The notes: generated by a model from the sequence alone, not told the origin. Counted from the stretch's first letter, positions 1 through 9,891 are shown. The stretch is 64,000 nt of DNA from an uncultured Alphaproteobacteria bacterium (GCA_937873445.1 CALMWF010000044.1:33069-97068), one strand, 5' to 3'. Numbers and translations: made by a program.

Positions 1-1585
1 TCAGGGCCTTGATCTTTTCCGGGGGGGCGCCATCGGCAAGCGCCTGTTCCAGGGCGCGTCGGGCCGCCTCCAGGGCGGCGCGCGGTTCGGCAAGGCGCCC
101 TTCCTCCAGGGCCAGCGCTAGGCTCCACAGATCCTTGACCGCTCCCTTTACATCTTCGGTGGTTTCGACATTGGCCAGACGCGAGGCAATGGCGGCGAGC
201 ATGATGGCATCGCCCGAATGGTCGAACTGGCCCACGGGATAGGTGAGGAAGGCGCGCAGCATGGTGGCCACATCGGCGGCGGCGCCATCGTCAAGGATGA
301 GGCGGCGGCGCTGCTCAATGAGGGCGCGGGCCATGAGCTTGCTGAAGGGCCGCTCGGGCAGGTCGAGGGTGAGGGGCGGGCTGGTGGTTTCCTGACCGGC
401 ACCATCGCGGGCGGTGAGGGTGACGGTGACGCGGAAACCGGCCCAGGGGTGGCTGGTCAGATCATTGACGGCGGTGGCCTTCTCGGTGCGCGAACCGGGC
501 TTTGACAGTTTCACAGGAAAGTCCGGCGGCTCGAACAGGAAAATGCCATTGCCGGCAAAGCCCGGGCCGTCGTTCTGCTGATCGGCGAGGGAGAGATCGG
601 CGGTGATGCCGGCAAGGCCGTAATCATCGCTGGCCGCAAAGGCCAGTCCCAGCGCCCCCAGCGGTTCCACCTGCGCGGGCGGCTCCAGGCTGATGGCGGG
701 CGCCTGATCGGGCAGGATATCGAGGCGCCAGTGTGCCCGCTCGCCGCCGTCTTCCAGCACCACGGTGAGGGGCCGGGCAATCTTGCCGGAGGCCGAGAAC
801 AGGCCTTGGGTGAGGGTGGTTTTCAGGTCAGCGGGGGCTTCCTCGCTGCCGGTATCGGTGATGAACCGGAGCGTCGGCGCGCGCGCCCCCGCAAGGCGGA
901 CGCTCAGCAGCGAGCCTGCGGGAATGATGGTGGTGCGATCTGCGGCAGGCGGGGTTTCACCGCGGCGGGTGAGCAGAAAGGGTGGCTTGCCGGTGTAGGC
1001 GGGTGGCGTCACCCAGGCTTCAAGGGCGGCCTCGGCGGTTGCAGCACTGGCGGCCGGGCGGAGCAGGGCCGACAGGCTGGCAGACGACAGGCCGGGGCCC
1101 AGCACCGCCGTGGCGATGACGGCGAGCACCACCGGCACGCGCAGGGCCAGGGGGTCAAACACACGCCAGGCAGACCGCGGCCAGGCCAGCGGCAGCGGGC
1201 CAAGACGGGCGTGCTGGCGCTTCAGATGCTCCGTCCACAGAGGGTTGTCCGGCGCTTCTCCGGCGGGCCGGTCGGCAAGACTTTGCAGCGGCTGGTGAGA
1301 CAGCCTTGAGTGGGTCTCAAGACGCGCCATGGCGGCCTGGGCCGAAGGGTAGGTGAGGCCGCGCAGGGCGCGCAGCGACCACAACAGGCCCACCGCCAGA
1401 AGAACCAGCGCGGCAAGGCGAAAGGGCGCGGGCAGCATGAACAGCGCGGCCGAGGCCAGCGCCACATAGATGAGTCCGGCGGCCATGAGCGGGTGTTGCA
1501 GGCGCGGCCACAACGCTTCCCAGAACAGCAGGAGGCGCTGCACGGCAATGCGGCGGGCATGATGCGGGGCCGGGGCTTGCGTCAT
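1..1585 (-). CDS. TIGR02302/DUF4175 family membrane protein (C-terminus outside window)
   Basis: 528 residues are readable with no stop before the window edge, so the C-terminal part is missing. The N-terminal 80 residues include two hydrophobic helices (about 30-75) and a third lies near 155-170. The rest looks like a soluble domain rich in Pro and Ala, with a segment reading DDYGLAGI that is typical of this family. The start ATG at 1585 is the first in frame after the lysA stop (about 47 bp away), with no clear ribosome site. It is the last gene of an argH-lptM-lysA unit, a neighbourhood common in rhizobia. Function is not established for the family. Family call is from recognised sequence and context, fairly sure. 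Confidence 0.8.
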   Translation of the reverse strand, partial: MTQAPAPHHARRIAVQRLLLFWEALWPRLQHPLMAAGLIYVALASAALFMLPAPFRLAALVLLAVGLLWSLRALRGLTYPSAQAAMARLETHSRLSHQPLQSLADRPAGEAPDNPLWTEHLKRQHARLGPLPLAWPRSAWRVFDPLALRVPVVLAVIATAVLGPGLSSASLSALLRPAASAATAEAALEAWVTPPAYTGKPPFLLTRRGETPPAADRTTIIPAGSLLSVRLAGARAPTLRFITDTGSEEAPADLKTTLTQGLFSASGKIARPLTVVLEDGGERAHWRLDILPDQAPAISLEPPAQVEPLGALGLAFAASDDYGLAGITADLSLADQQNDGPGFAGNGIFLFEPPDFPVKLSKPGSRTEKATAVNDLTSHPWAGFRVTVTLTARDGAGQETTSPPLTLDLPERPFSKLMARALIEQRRRLILDDGAAADVATMLRAFLTYPVGQFDHSGDAIMLAAIASRLANVETTEDVKGAVKDLWSLALALEEGRLAEPRAALEAARRALEQALADGAPPEKIKAL

Positions 1586-1631
1586 GGCGGCACGATGGCG
1601 GTGAATTGGGACGGCATTGTGCCGGGCGGGG

Positions 1632-2906
1632 TCATGCCGTGATCTGCCAGCCTGCCAACTGGTCAAGGCCGATCATCTCATCCAGGCTCTGGCGCGGGCG
1701 GACGAGCGCCCAGTGAGCGCCCTTGACCAGAACTTCGGGAATGAGCGGTCTGGAATTGTAGCTGGAGGAGGCCACGGCGCCATAGGCGCCAGCCGTCAGG
1801 GTGGCCAGCAGGTCGCCGCGCTCAACGGGAGCAAGCTTGCGGTCGAGCGCCAGATAATCGCCGGTTTCACACACCGGCCCCACCACATCAACAACCCGGC
1901 TGCGCGCTCTGGGCTTAGCTTCCTTCACCGGAATGATGTCGTGCCAGGCGTCATAGAGGGTGGGACGGATCAGGTCGTTCATGGCCGCATCCTGAATGAC
2001 AAAGCGCTTGCGGTCGGCGTCCTTCACATAAATGACACGCGACACCAGAATGCCGGCATTGCCGACAATCATCCGGCCCGGCTCAAGAATGAGTTTAAGA
2101 CCAAGCGGCCCCAGCACCTTCTTTACCATGGCGGCATATTCGTCAGGGTGGGGCGGCACATCATTGCTGCCGCGGTAGGGCACGCCCAGGCCGCCGCCGA
2201 GGTCGAGATGCTTGAGGCTGTGGCCGCGCGCCAGCAGATCGCGGGCCAGTTCCGCCATCAGGGTGAAGGCCTTGCGGAAAGGGGCGAGATCGGTGATCTG
2301 GCTGCCGATGTGCATGTCAATGCCGGTCACCTCGAGGCCCGGCAGCCTGGCGGCGCGGGCATAGACCTCCGGCGCCCGGAGGAATGAGATGCCGAATTTG
2401 TCGCCCGCCTTGCCGGTGGAAATCTTGTGGTGGGTTTTGGCATCGACATCGGGGTTGACGCGGATCGACACATTGGCGCGCTGGCCCACCCGGCTGGCAA
2501 TGTCCGAAAGCAGTTCCAGTTCCGGTTCGGACTCGACGTTGAAACAGTGAATGCCCTCCTTGAGGGACAGCGCCATTTCGCGGGCCGTCTTGCCCACGCC
2601 GGAAAAGACGATCTTGCGGGCCGGCACCCCGGCGGCAAGCGCGCGCCGCAATTCGCCTTCGGAAACCACATCCATGCCGCAGCCGAGGCTGGCCATGAGC
2701 TTCAGCACCGCCTGATTGGAATTGGCCTTCACCGCATAGCACAGAAGATGGCTCTGGTCCTTGAAGGCCTCGCCCAGCACGCGCACATGACGTTCAATGG
2801 TGGCCTGCGAGTAGCAATAGAAGGGCGTGCCCACCTCATCGGCCAGGGAAATGAGGTTGACGGCCTCGGCGTGCAGAATGCCGTCGCGGTAGGCAAAGTG
2901 ATGCAT
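1632..2906 (-). CDS. lysA: Diaminopimelate decarboxylase
   Basis: Converts meso-diaminopimelate to L-lysine plus CO2, the last step of lysine synthesis, with pyridoxal phosphate. The 424-residue protein has the usual family length. The PLP lysine is K60 in the AVKANSN motif, a glycine-rich LDLGGGLGVPY loop follows, and the substrate-binding cysteine sits in CETGDYLA. I chose the ATG at 2906 (MHHFAYRDG) because this is the family N-terminus; an in-frame upstream extension would overlap the lipoprotein gene. The lipoprotein stop lies one base before this start, so translation is probably coupled. Very confident. Confidence 0.97.
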   Translation of the reverse strand: MHHFAYRDGILHAEAVNLISLADEVGTPFYCYSQATIERHVRVLGEAFKDQSHLLCYAVKANSNQAVLKLMASLGCGMDVVSEGELRRALAAGVPARKIVFSGVGKTAREMALSLKEGIHCFNVESEPELELLSDIASRVGQRANVSIRVNPDVDAKTHHKISTGKAGDKFGISFLRAPEVYARAARLPGLEVTGIDMHIGSQITDLAPFRKAFTLMAELARDLLARGHSLKHLDLGGGLGVPYRGSNDVPPHPDEYAAMVKKVLGPLGLKLILEPGRMIVGNAGILVSRVIYVKDADRKRFVIQDAAMNDLIRPTLYDAWHDIIPVKEAKPRARSRVVDVVGPVCETGDYLALDRKLAPVERGDLLATLTAGAYGAVASSSYNSRPLIPEVLVKGAHWALVRPRQSLDEMIGLDQLAGWQITA

Positions 2907-2907
2907 G

Positions 2908-3012
2908 TCACAAACCCTGGGTGAAGGCGGGCGGCGGCTCGGGGTTGCCGCGCACGCCGCAGGCAGTGAGGGCAAGCAGGGCGGCGAGCGCCACGGCCAT
3001 CATACGGAACAT
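2908..3012 (-). CDS. lptM: LptM-like small lipoprotein
   Basis: A 34-codon gene between argH and lysA. It has a start-transfer helix (MFRMMAVALAALLALTAC), a lipobox LTAC with lipid-accepting Cys18, and then G-V-R-G followed by Pro residues. That matches the CG-x-[KR]-G-x-x-x-PP pattern of LptM proteins, which assist assembly of the LptD lipopolysaccharide translocon at the outer membrane. An AAGGAG ribosome site lies 7 bases upstream, inside the argH end, and the gene is separated from lysA by one base. The argH-lipoprotein-lysA order supports it. The protein is shorter than enterobacterial LptM, so the name rests on motif and position. Confidence 0.75.
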   Translation of the reverse strand: MFRMMAVALAALLALTACGVRGNPEPPPAFTQGL

Positions 3013-3013
3013 G

Positions 3014-4399
3014 TCATGTCTCCTTTAGAACTTTGAGCCAGCGCCGGGCGGCGCGGGCCACATTGGCGGGTGCCGTGCCACCGTAACTGACACGCGAGCG
3101 GGCCGAGTTTTCAACCGTCAGCACACGGAACACATCCCTGGTGATGCGCTTTTCCACGCTCTGCATGTCAGCCAGGGAAAGGGCCGACAGGTCCACGCCC
3201 TGTTTTTCGGCCAGCGCCACCAATGTGCCGGTGACATGGTGAGCCTCGCGGAACGGCATCTTCAAGGTGCGCACCAGCCAGTCGGCAAGGTCGGTGGCGG
3301 TGGCAAAGCCGGTGGCGGCGGCAGCGCGCATGCGCTGTTCATCCGGCACCATGTCGCGCACCATGCCGGTGGCAGCAGCCAGCGCCAGCGACAGGCTGTC
3401 GAAGGCGTCAAAGGCCGGTTCCTTATCTTCCTGCATATCCTTGGAATAGGTGAGCGGCAGACCCTTCATGACCACGGCCAAAGCGGTAAAGGCGCCAAGA
3501 ATGCGGCCCGGCTTGGCGCGGATCAGCTCGGCGGCATCGGGGTTGCGCTTCTGCGGCATGATGGATGAGCCGGTGGTGAACTTGTCCGACAGCTTGACGA
3601 AGCGGAACTGGGCGGTGGCCCAGAGCACGATCTCCTCAGCCAGCCGCGACAGATGAACGGCACAGATGGTGGCACCCGCCAGCACTTCAAGCACGAAGTC
3701 GCGGTCGGAGACGGAATCGAGGGAATTGCGGGTTGGCCCGGCAAAGCCCAGGGCCTTGGCCGTCATCCCCCGGTCAATGGGGAAGGAAGTGCCGGCGAGC
3801 GCCGCCGCCCCCAGCGGGCATTCATTCATGCGCCGGCGGGCGTCGGCCAGCCGCGAGCGGTCGCGGGCCAGCATTTCCACATAGGCCAGAAGATGGTGGC
3901 CGAAGGTGATGGGCTGGGCGACCTGCAGATGGGTGAAACCGGGCATGAGGGTCTTGGCATGGGCCAGGGCCTTTTCGGCCAGCGCCCGCTGCAATCCGGC
4001 CATCTGGCTGTCGAGATGGTCGACCGTGTCGCGCACATAGAGGCGGAAATCGGTGGCGACCTGGTCATTGCGCGAGCGCGCCGTGTGCAGCCGGCCCGCC
4101 GCCGGGCCGATCAGTTCCTTCAGACGCGCCTCCACATTCATGTGGATGTCTTCGAGGGCTGACGAGAAGGTGAAACTGCCGGCTGCGATCTCGGCTTGCA
4201 CCTGATCGAGGCCGTGCCTAATTTGCGCTGCGTCGGCCTTGGTGATGATCCCCGTCTCGGCCAGCATGGCGGCGTGGGCCTTCGAGGCCCGGATGTCCTG
4301 GGCAAAGAGGCGCTTGTCAAAGCCGATGGAGGCGTTGATCTCGGCCATGATGGCGTCCGGCCCCTGGGCAAAACGCCCGCCCCACATTTTATTGGTCAT
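3014..4399 (-). CDS. argH: Argininosuccinate lyase
   Basis: Cleaves argininosuccinate to arginine and fumarate, the final step of arginine synthesis. 461 residues, normal length for the fumarase/aspartase superfamily. The signature [10 protein letters not shown] is at residues 277-286 and carries the catalytic serine; TARSRNDQ near 107-113 is a second conserved region. It is the first gene of the minus-strand argH-lptM-lysA unit and is divergent from the TlpA-type gene, only 36 bp away, so both promoters must lie in or near that gap. Start [10 protein letters not shown] is the family N-terminus. Confidence 0.98.
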   Translation of the reverse strand: MTNKMWGGRFAQGPDAIMAEINASIGFDKRLFAQDIRASKAHAAMLAETGIITKADAAQIRHGLDQVQAEIAAGSFTFSSALEDIHMNVEARLKELIGPAAGRLHTARSRNDQVATDFRLYVRDTVDHLDSQMAGLQRALAEKALAHAKTLMPGFTHLQVAQPITFGHHLLAYVEMLARDRSRLADARRRMNECPLGAAALAGTSFPIDRGMTAKALGFAGPTRNSLDSVSDRDFVLEVLAGATICAVHLSRLAEEIVLWATAQFRFVKLSDKFTTGSSIMPQKRNPDAAELIRAKPGRILGAFTALAVVMKGLPLTYSKDMQEDKEPAFDAFDSLSLALAAATGMVRDMVPDEQRMRAAAATGFATATDLADWLVRTLKMPFREAHHVTGTLVALAEKQGVDLSALSLADMQSVEKRITRDVFRVLTVENSARSRVSYGGTAPANVARAARRWLKVLKET

Positions 4400-4435
4400 G
4401 GGTTTTCCCCGGCCCGGACCTGAACGAACGGAGTC

Positions 4436-5062
4436 ATGATGTTTCCTTCAAACCCGCGCCACCGGCTTTATCTGGGTGTGGCGCTGCTTCTTGCGGCAAT
4501 CATTGGCATTTACGGGCTAAACCGCGTGTCGCGCAAGCATGTGGGTGAGGCAGCGGTGGCAGAAGCCTCACTTTCGCCCTTCGCCGCCCATGCCAGGGGC
4601 CAGATGGCGCAATTCCAGTTTCATGACGCGCCCAAGAACGTGACCCTGCGGGCGGTGCGCGACGGGGCTGGTGCGGAGGTGGCGCTGGCGCGCTGGCAGG
4701 GCCGGGTCATGCTGGTCAATCTGTGGGCCACCTGGTGTCCGCCGTGCCGGGCGGAAATGCCGGAACTGGGCAAATTGCAGGCGGCGCTGGGGGGCGCGGA
4801 TTTCGAGGTGGTCACCATCAATCTCGACAGCCAGACGCGTCAGGACAAGGCCAGGGAATTTCTGGCCACGGCGGGGGAGGGCCATCTTGCCTTCTACCGC
4901 GATGATGAGGGGGCGGCGCGCGAGGCGCTCAATGTGCCGGGGCTGCCCGCCACCATCCTGTTTGACCGGCAGGGCCGCGAGCTGGGCCGCCTGCTCGGCC
5001 CGGCGCCATGGGCCGGTGCCGATGCCCAGGCCATGATCAAGGCGGTGATGGCAGCGCAGTAG
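4436..5062 (+). CDS. TlpA-family membrane-anchored thiol:disulfide oxidoreductase
   Basis: A 208-residue protein with a single N-terminal membrane helix (about residues 11-28) and a periplasmic thioredoxin-like domain. The active site is WCPPC (Cys101 and Cys104), and a cis-proline region (GLPATILF) follows. Related proteins reduce disulfides for cytochrome c or oxidase assembly, e.g. TlpA of Bradyrhizobium. The gene is divergent from argH, an arrangement also seen in rhizobia. Two ATGs are adjacent (4436 and 4439); GGAG ends 5 bases before the second, so 4439 may be used. It is distinct from the ccmG copy at 35872. Confidence 0.88.
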   Translation: MMFPSNPRHRLYLGVALLLAAIIGIYGLNRVSRKHVGEAAVAEASLSPFAAHARGQMAQFQFHDAPKNVTLRAVRDGAGAEVALARWQGRVMLVNLWATWCPPCRAEMPELGKLQAALGGADFEVVTINLDSQTRQDKAREFLATAGEGHLAFYRDDEGAAREALNVPGLPATILFDRQGRELGRLLGPAPWAGADAQAMIKAVMAAQ

Positions 5063-5070
5063 GACCTATT

Positions 5071-5118
5071 CCCATCACCTGATCCGAAAACCGCTCCCGC
5101 ACTTTTCGGGGTGATGGG
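5071..5118. repeat. REP-like palindrome, single copy
   Basis: An interrupted palindrome between the convergent ends of the TlpA gene and hbd. Outer arms CCCATCACC and GGTGATGGG enclose an inner pairing of CCGAAAA with a CTTTTCGGGG region. It shares the outer arms and ACTTTTCGGGGTGAT with the four-copy array at 21200-21396, so it belongs to the same repeat family. It could also end transcription of either neighbour, though no long T run follows. Confidence 0.7.
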
Positions 5119-5129
5119 TTGATGAGGGA

Positions 5130-6005
5130 TCAGCGGGTCGGCACCGGCTTTTCGCCGCGGTAGTCGTAGAAGCCGCGTTTGGTCTTGCGGCCCAGCCAGC
5201 CGGCCTCGACATATTTCACCAGAAGCGGGCAGGGGCGGTATTTTGAATCCGCCAGACCCTCATAGAGCACCTGCATGACCGACAGGCAGGTATCCAGCCC
5301 GATGAAATCGGCCAGCTCGAAGGGGCCCATGGGGTGGTGGGCGCCCAGCTTCATGGCGGTGTCGATGGCGTCCACCGTGCCCACGCCCTCATACAGCGTA
5401 TAGACCGCCTCATTGATCATCGGCAGCAGCACGCGGTTGACGATGAAGGCCGGGAAATCCTCGGAAACGGCCACCGTCTTCTTCAGGGTGCCGACGAAGT
5501 CCTTGACCTTCTGGAAGGTGACTTCCTCGGTGGCAATGCCGCGGATCAGCTCCACCAGCTCCATCATCGGCACCGGGTTCATGAAGTGAATGCCCATGAA
5601 GCGTTCCGGCCGGTCGGTGGTGGCGGCCAGACGGGTCACCGAAATCGACGAGGTGTTGGTGCCAAGGATGGTTTCCGGCCCGAGAGGGGGGCAGAGGTCC
5701 TTGTAGATCTGGCGCTTCACGTCTTCCTTCTCGGTGGCGCTTTCAATGACCAGATCATAGCCCTCGAAGTCGGCAAAGGAGGGAACATGGCCAATGCGCG
5801 ACAGGGCGGCTTCACGGTCGGCTTCGCTGATCCTGCCGGCCTTCACCTGGCGGGCCATGTTGCCGTTGATGGTGGCCAGCGCCTGGGTCACACGCTCCTT
5901 GGACACATCATTGAGACCCACCTGATAACCGCCCAGCGCACAGATGTGGGCAATGCCGTTGCCCATTTGGCCCGCGCCGATGATGCCGACTTTCCTGATG
6001 GTCAT
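5130..6005 (-). CDS. hbd: 3-hydroxybutyryl-CoA dehydrogenase
   Basis: NAD(P)-dependent interconversion of 3-hydroxybutyryl-CoA and acetoacetyl-CoA. 291 residues. The Rossmann motif GAGQMG is at residues 10-15, and HFMNPVPMMELVELI carries the catalytic histidine region. The C-terminal domain ends in the family-typical GWLGRKTKRGFYDY. It lies downstream of etfB-etfA on the same strand, a common alphaproteobacterial order, but an intrinsic terminator separates it from etfA, so it may have its own promoter in 6006-6114. It likely serves short-chain fatty acid or PHB carbon flow. Confidence 0.95.
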   Translation of the reverse strand: MTIRKVGIIGAGQMGNGIAHICALGGYQVGLNDVSKERVTQALATINGNMARQVKAGRISEADREAALSRIGHVPSFADFEGYDLVIESATEKEDVKRQIYKDLCPPLGPETILGTNTSSISVTRLAATTDRPERFMGIHFMNPVPMMELVELIRGIATEEVTFQKVKDFVGTLKKTVAVSEDFPAFIVNRVLLPMINEAVYTLYEGVGTVDAIDTAMKLGAHHPMGPFELADFIGLDTCLSVMQVLYEGLADSKYRPCPLLVKYVEAGWLGRKTKRGFYDYRGEKPVPTR

Positions 6006-6114
6006 GAAACACCCGCTTGTGAGACAGGGTGTTGACGTTAACGTGCTGAGGGGCGCCCCGCAAGATCATTTCGCAAGTGCGAAAAGACCAGCCGGGCGGG
6101 TTGGTTTGGGCCAG

Positions 6115-6144
6115 AAAAAACCCCCTGCCGGGGGCAGGGGGTTT
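6115..6144 (-). terminator. Intrinsic terminator after etfA
   Basis: Read on the minus strand, a stem of AAACCCCCTGCC paired with its complement (three-base loop) runs into a T tract of at least six. It lies about 20 bp after the etfA stop. Confidence 0.9.
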
Positions 6145-6164
6145 GGATTCTGAGGGGCCGACGA

Positions 6165-7094
6165 TCAGCCCAGCGCCTTGTCCAGTTCCGGCACGGCCTC
6201 AAACAGATCGGCCACCAGGCCAAAGTCCGCCACCTGGAAGATGGGGGCCTCCTCGTCCTTGTTGATGGCCACGATGATCTTGGAATCCTTCATGCCGGCC
6301 AGATGCTGGATGGCGCCGGAAATGCCGACCGCAATATAAAGGTCGGGGGCCACCACCTTGCCGGTCTGGCCGACCTGATAGTCATTGGGCACAAAGCCCG
6401 CGTCCACAGCGGCGCGCGAGGCGCCCACGGCGGCGTTGAGCTTGGCGGCAACGCTTTCCAGCATCTTGAAATTGTCGCCGTTCTGCATGCCGCGACCGCC
6501 GGAAATGATGATCTTGGCCGAAGTCAGTTCGGGCCGGTCAGACTTGGTGAGGTTTTCACCAGCATAGGTGGCAAGACCGGCGGCCTTGGCTGCGGCCACG
6601 CTTTCCACCTTGGCGGCACCGCCCTCGCCCGCTGCCGGGAAGGAGGCCGTGCGCACCGTCACAACCTTGTGGGCCTCGCCCGACTGCACCGTCTGCACCG
6701 CATTGCCGGCATAGATCAGGCGCACAAAGGTGTCGGGCGATGTCACGGCGGAAATGTCGGAAATCTGCATGACATCGAGCAGGGCGGCCACGCGCGGCAT
6801 GAAATTCTTGCCGCTGGTGGTGGAGGGGGCAACAATGTGGCTGTAGCCCTTGGCCAGAGCCACCACCGTGTCGGCCAGGGTTTCGGCGATGGGGCGCTCA
6901 AGATCGGCCGATTCGGCCAGCAGCACCTTGGCTACGCCCTTGAGCTTCGCGGCCGCCTCGGCGGCCGGTTTGGCGTTCTTGCCCGCCACCAGCACATGAA
7001 CCTCGCCAGCCATCTGAAGGGCAGCGGTAAGCGCCTTGTGGGTTGCGTCCTTGAGCGTGGCGTTGTCATGTTCGGCAATGAGAAGAACGGCCAT
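6165..7094 (-). CDS. etfA: Electron transfer flavoprotein, alpha subunit
   Basis: FAD-carrying subunit of the heterodimer that takes electrons from acyl-CoA and other flavin dehydrogenases and passes them to ETF-ubiquinone oxidoreductase. 309 residues, usual length. The C-terminal FAD-binding region includes [26 protein letters not shown] and [10 protein letters not shown], all family landmarks. Its start shares the A of the etfB stop (TGATG), so translation is coupled. Confidence 0.97.
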   Translation of the reverse strand: MAVLLIAEHDNATLKDATHKALTAALQMAGEVHVLVAGKNAKPAAEAAAKLKGVAKVLLAESADLERPIAETLADTVVALAKGYSHIVAPSTTSGKNFMPRVAALLDVMQISDISAVTSPDTFVRLIYAGNAVQTVQSGEAHKVVTVRTASFPAAGEGGAAKVESVAAAKAAGLATYAGENLTKSDRPELTSAKIIISGGRGMQNGDNFKMLESVAAKLNAAVGASRAAVDAGFVPNDYQVGQTGKVVAPDLYIAVGISGAIQHLAGMKDSKIIVAINKDEEAPIFQVADFGLVADLFEAVPELDKALG

Positions 7095-7840
7095 CAGAGC
7101 GCTCCCGCTTCCTTGAGTTTCGCCACCAGTTCGGTCACCGACTTCACCTTCACACCGGCCTGGCGCTTGGGCGGTTCCTCGGTCTTCACCACCTTGAGGC
7201 GGGGTGTCACATCAACGCCGTAGTCGGCCGGGGTCTTTTCCTCGAGCGGTTTCTTCTTGGCCTTCATGATGTTGGGCAGCGAGGCATAGCGCGGCGTATT
7301 GAGGCGGAGATCGGTGGTGATGACCGCCGGCAGCTTGAGCTTGAGGGTCTGCAAACCGCCGTCGATTTCACGGGTGACCAGAGCCTCGCCCGCCCCCGGC
7401 TCAAACTTCGAGGTGAAGGTGGCCTGGGGCCAGCCCATGAGGGCAGCCAGCATCTGGCCGGTCTGGTTGGCGTCGTCGTCAATGGCCTGCTTGCCGAGAA
7501 TGACAAGATCGGGCTTTTCCGCTGCGACAATGGCCTTGAGCAGCTTGGCCACGGCCAGGGGCTCCACCACCGCGTCATGCTTCACCAGAATGGCGCGGTC
7601 GGCCCCCATGGCCAGCGCGGTGCGCAGGGTTTCCTGGGCGGTGGCGGGTCCCACCGACACGGCCACCACCTCGGTTGCCTTGCCCGCCTCCTTCAGACGC
7701 ACGGCCTCCTCGACGGCGATTTCGTCGAAGGGGTTCATGGACATTTTCACATTGGCCAGTTCCACGCCCGAGCCATCGGCCTTGACGCGGATCTTGACGT
7801 TGTAGTCAACGACCCGTTTGACAGCGACCAGAACCTTCAT
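7094..7840 (-). CDS. etfB: Electron transfer flavoprotein, beta subunit
   Basis: AMP-binding subunit of ETF, 248 residues. It starts [14 protein letters not shown], contains [13 protein letters not shown], and has the recognition-type segment [13 protein letters not shown] that contacts AMP/FAD. First gene of etfB-etfA. A perfect 13-bp inverted repeat lies 23-35 bp upstream of its start and could be an operator. Confidence 0.97.
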   Translation of the reverse strand: MKVLVAVKRVVDYNVKIRVKADGSGVELANVKMSMNPFDEIAVEEAVRLKEAGKATEVVAVSVGPATAQETLRTALAMGADRAILVKHDAVVEPLAVAKLLKAIVAAEKPDLVILGKQAIDDDANQTGQMLAALMGWPQATFTSKFEPGAGEALVTREIDGGLQTLKLKLPAVITTDLRLNTPRYASLPNIMKAKKKPLEEKTPADYGVDVTPRLKVVKTEEPPKRQAGVKVKSVTELVAKLKEAGAL

Positions 7841-7862
7841 GTTGTCCTCTGGGGTTAGCGAT

Positions 7863-7875
7863 TTTGCGGCGCAAA
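7863..7875. promoter_or_regulatory. Perfect inverted repeat upstream of etfB
   Basis: TTTGCG-G-CGCAAA, a perfect 13-bp dyad starting 23 bp before the etfB start codon. Position and symmetry suggest a repressor site for the etfBA unit; the binding protein is unknown. Confidence 0.4.
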
Positions 7876-7965
7876 CTAGTGAGGGGGCGGGCGCGAGTCA
7901 ATTCCGGGAACGACGGGTTATGGGGCCTGTCCCGACCAAAGTTCAGGGCAGGAAGTTGCCCCGCC

Positions 7966-8655
7966 TCAGTCACCTACCCGGATGAGCAGGCGGTTCTTCA
8001 GCAGCCAGGTCAGGACCAGGCCGGTGAGGAAGCCGCCGATATGGGCCCACCAGCCGATGCTCTGCGACTCCGGGTCGCTGGCAAACAGGCTCAGGATCTG
8101 GATGGCAAACCAGATGCCCAGCACCCAGGCGGCGGAAATGCGGATGGGCAGGGGAAAGAAGGCGAGCACCCAGACGCGCGCCCTGGGGTAGAGCACGAAA
8201 TAGGCGGCCAGCACCCCGGAAATGGCCCCCGATGCCCCCACCAGGGGCACAGGCGAGGTCGGATTGACAACAATGTGGGTGACACCGGCGCCCACGCCGC
8301 ACAGGAGATAGAACAGCAGAAAACCCAGATGGCCGTAAGCGTCCTCGACATTGTCGGCGAAGATCCACAGGAACAGCAAATTCGAGACGAGATGCATCCA
8401 GCCGCCGTGCAGGAACATGTAGGTGATGAGGGTGACCGGCTCGGGCACGGGATTGATGTCATGGGCGCGGGCAGCGGCGGAAACAAACTCGGCCGGCACC
8501 ACGCCGAAGCCCTGGGCCACGCTGGCAAGGAAGGCCTCACCCGGAAAAGCCCCGGTGATGAGGAACACGGCCACATTCAAGGCGATCAGCGCGAAGGTCA
8601 TCATCTGGAAGCGGATGACCCGCAGCGGAGCGTCGTCGTGCAGCGGAATGAACAT
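7966..8655 (-). CDS. Rhomboid-family intramembrane serine protease
   Basis: 229 residues with about six membrane helices. The serine nucleophile is Ser142 in GASGAISG and the catalytic histidine is His205 in WAHIGG; HGGWMHLVSN (about 83-92) is the conserved helix-2 region. Rhomboids cut membrane proteins within the bilayer; the substrate cannot be inferred. It sits in a minus-strand run, 10 bp after the LysE-family gene and 125 bp before etfB, so it probably shares a transcript with its upstream neighbours. Confidence 0.93.
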   Translation of the reverse strand: MFIPLHDDAPLRVIRFQMMTFALIALNVAVFLITGAFPGEAFLASVAQGFGVVPAEFVSAAARAHDINPVPEPVTLITYMFLHGGWMHLVSNLLFLWIFADNVEDAYGHLGFLLFYLLCGVGAGVTHIVVNPTSPVPLVGASGAISGVLAAYFVLYPRARVWVLAFFPLPIRISAAWVLGIWFAIQILSLFASDPESQSIGWWAHIGGFLTGLVLTWLLKNRLLIRVGD

Positions 8656-8665
8656 GGCTGCCGGA

Positions 8666-9268
8666 TTAGCCGAAAATCAGCTTGGCGGCGAGGGCGAACA
8701 TGATGGCGGCAATGGCAAGGTCGATCATCCGCCAGACGCTGGGCCGCGCGAGAATGTGGCCAAGGGCGCGGGCGCCGTAGCCCAGGGAGAAAAACCAGAC
8801 GGTGGAGGCGAGCGATGCGCCCAGCGCAAACGGCCACTGCTGGCCCGGCGGCCTGGCATTGGCGATGGAGCCCACCAGCACCACCGTGTCGAGATAGACA
8901 TGGGGGTTGAGCCAGGTGAAGGCGGCACAGGTGGCAAGCGCAGCACTCAGGGACAGGGGATTGGACAGGGCTTCACGGAGCGCGTCCGGGTGGAGGGCGC
9001 GGGTGAAGGCCTTGATGCCATACCAGATGAGAAAGGCCGCACCGCCCCAGCGCATGAGGGTGATGAAATCGGGAAAGAGCTTGAGCAGCGCGCCCAGACC
9101 ATAGACGCCGGCCCAGATCAGGATGATGTCGGACAGGGTGCAGAACAGGACAACGGGGAAGACGTGGTTGTTAAGCGCACCCTGACGGATGACAAAGGCG
9201 TTCTGCGCGCCAATGGCGACGATGAGGCTGCCGCCCAGGGCAAAACCGGCAATGAGGGCGGCCAGCAT
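8666..9268 (-). CDS. LysE/ArgO-family amino acid exporter
   Basis: A 200-residue protein with about six membrane helices. The N-terminus carries the LysE-superfamily pattern GAQNAFVIRQG (residues 20-30), and FTWLNPHVYLDTVVLVG gives the conserved NPxxY/D region in mid-protein. Relatives export lysine, arginine or their analogues; the substrate here is unproven. It starts 5 bp after the adenosyltransferase stop, in the same direction. Confidence 0.88.
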   Translation of the reverse strand: MLAALIAGFALGGSLIVAIGAQNAFVIRQGALNNHVFPVVLFCTLSDIILIWAGVYGLGALLKLFPDFITLMRWGGAAFLIWYGIKAFTRALHPDALREALSNPLSLSAALATCAAFTWLNPHVYLDTVVLVGSIANARPPGQQWPFALGASLASTVWFFSLGYGARALGHILARPSVWRMIDLAIAAIMFALAAKLIFG

Positions 9269-9273
9269 GGGTG

Positions 9274-9861
9274 CTATCGCGTCCCGCCCGGAACCCAGAG
9301 AATGTCGCCCGCACCGGCGACATGGTTCACATAACGGCTGGCAACGAAGAGAAAGTCGGACAGGCGGTTGACATAGGCCAGCGCGGCGGCCCCCACCGGC
9401 TCATCCGGCGTGTCATGCAGATGAACCATGAGGCGTTCGGCGCGGCGGCAGATGGTGCGGGCCAGATGAAGCGCGGCAGCGGCGGGGTGGCCGCCCGGCA
9501 GCACGAAGGACTTGAGCGGGACCAGTGCAGAATTAAGGTCATCAATCTCGCGCTCCAGCCTCACCGCCTGGTCGGGCAGGATGCGCAGCGGCGGGTAATC
9601 CAGTTTCTGGCCACGGTCGGGCACGCAGAGATCGGCGCCGAGGTCAAACAGTTCATTCTGGATGCGGGCCAGCATGGCATCGAGGCTGGCGAGGTTGGCT
9701 GTGCCGGTGTGCTGGCGGACCAGCCCCAGGGCGGCATTGGTTTCATCAACCGTGCCATAGGCCTCAATGCGCAGATGGGCCTTGCTGAGGCGGGTGCCAT
9801 CACCCAGCCCGGTGGTGCCGTCATCGCCGGTGCGGGTATAGATGCGGTTCAGTCTGACCAT
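9274..9861 (-). CDS. PduO-type cob(I)alamin/corrinoid adenosyltransferase
   Basis: Transfers the adenosyl group of ATP to Co(I) corrinoid, making coenzyme B12. 195 residues. It has the N-terminal ATP-binding loop RIYTRTGDDGTTGLGDG (6-22), the GTVDETNAALG segment, and the late RRAERLMVHL region, all typical of the PduO/MMAB type rather than CobA. Adenosylcobalamin would be needed by the B12 mutases of the ethylmalonyl-CoA pathway that mch and mcl2 imply, though those mutases are not in this window. Confidence 0.93.
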   Translation of the reverse strand: MVRLNRIYTRTGDDGTTGLGDGTRLSKAHLRIEAYGTVDETNAALGLVRQHTGTANLASLDAMLARIQNELFDLGADLCVPDRGQKLDYPPLRILPDQAVRLEREIDDLNSALVPLKSFVLPGGHPAAAALHLARTICRRAERLMVHLHDTPDEPVGAAALAYVNRLSDFLFVASRYVNHVAGAGDILWVPGGTR

Positions 9862-9891
9862 GGCGCTTGGTAGCCCAAAAGCGGCGGCCTG

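Noticed and set aside
2907..2975. Upstream extension of lysA to 2975
   Set aside because: It would overlap the lptM-like gene; MHHFAYRDG at 2906 matches the family N-terminus.
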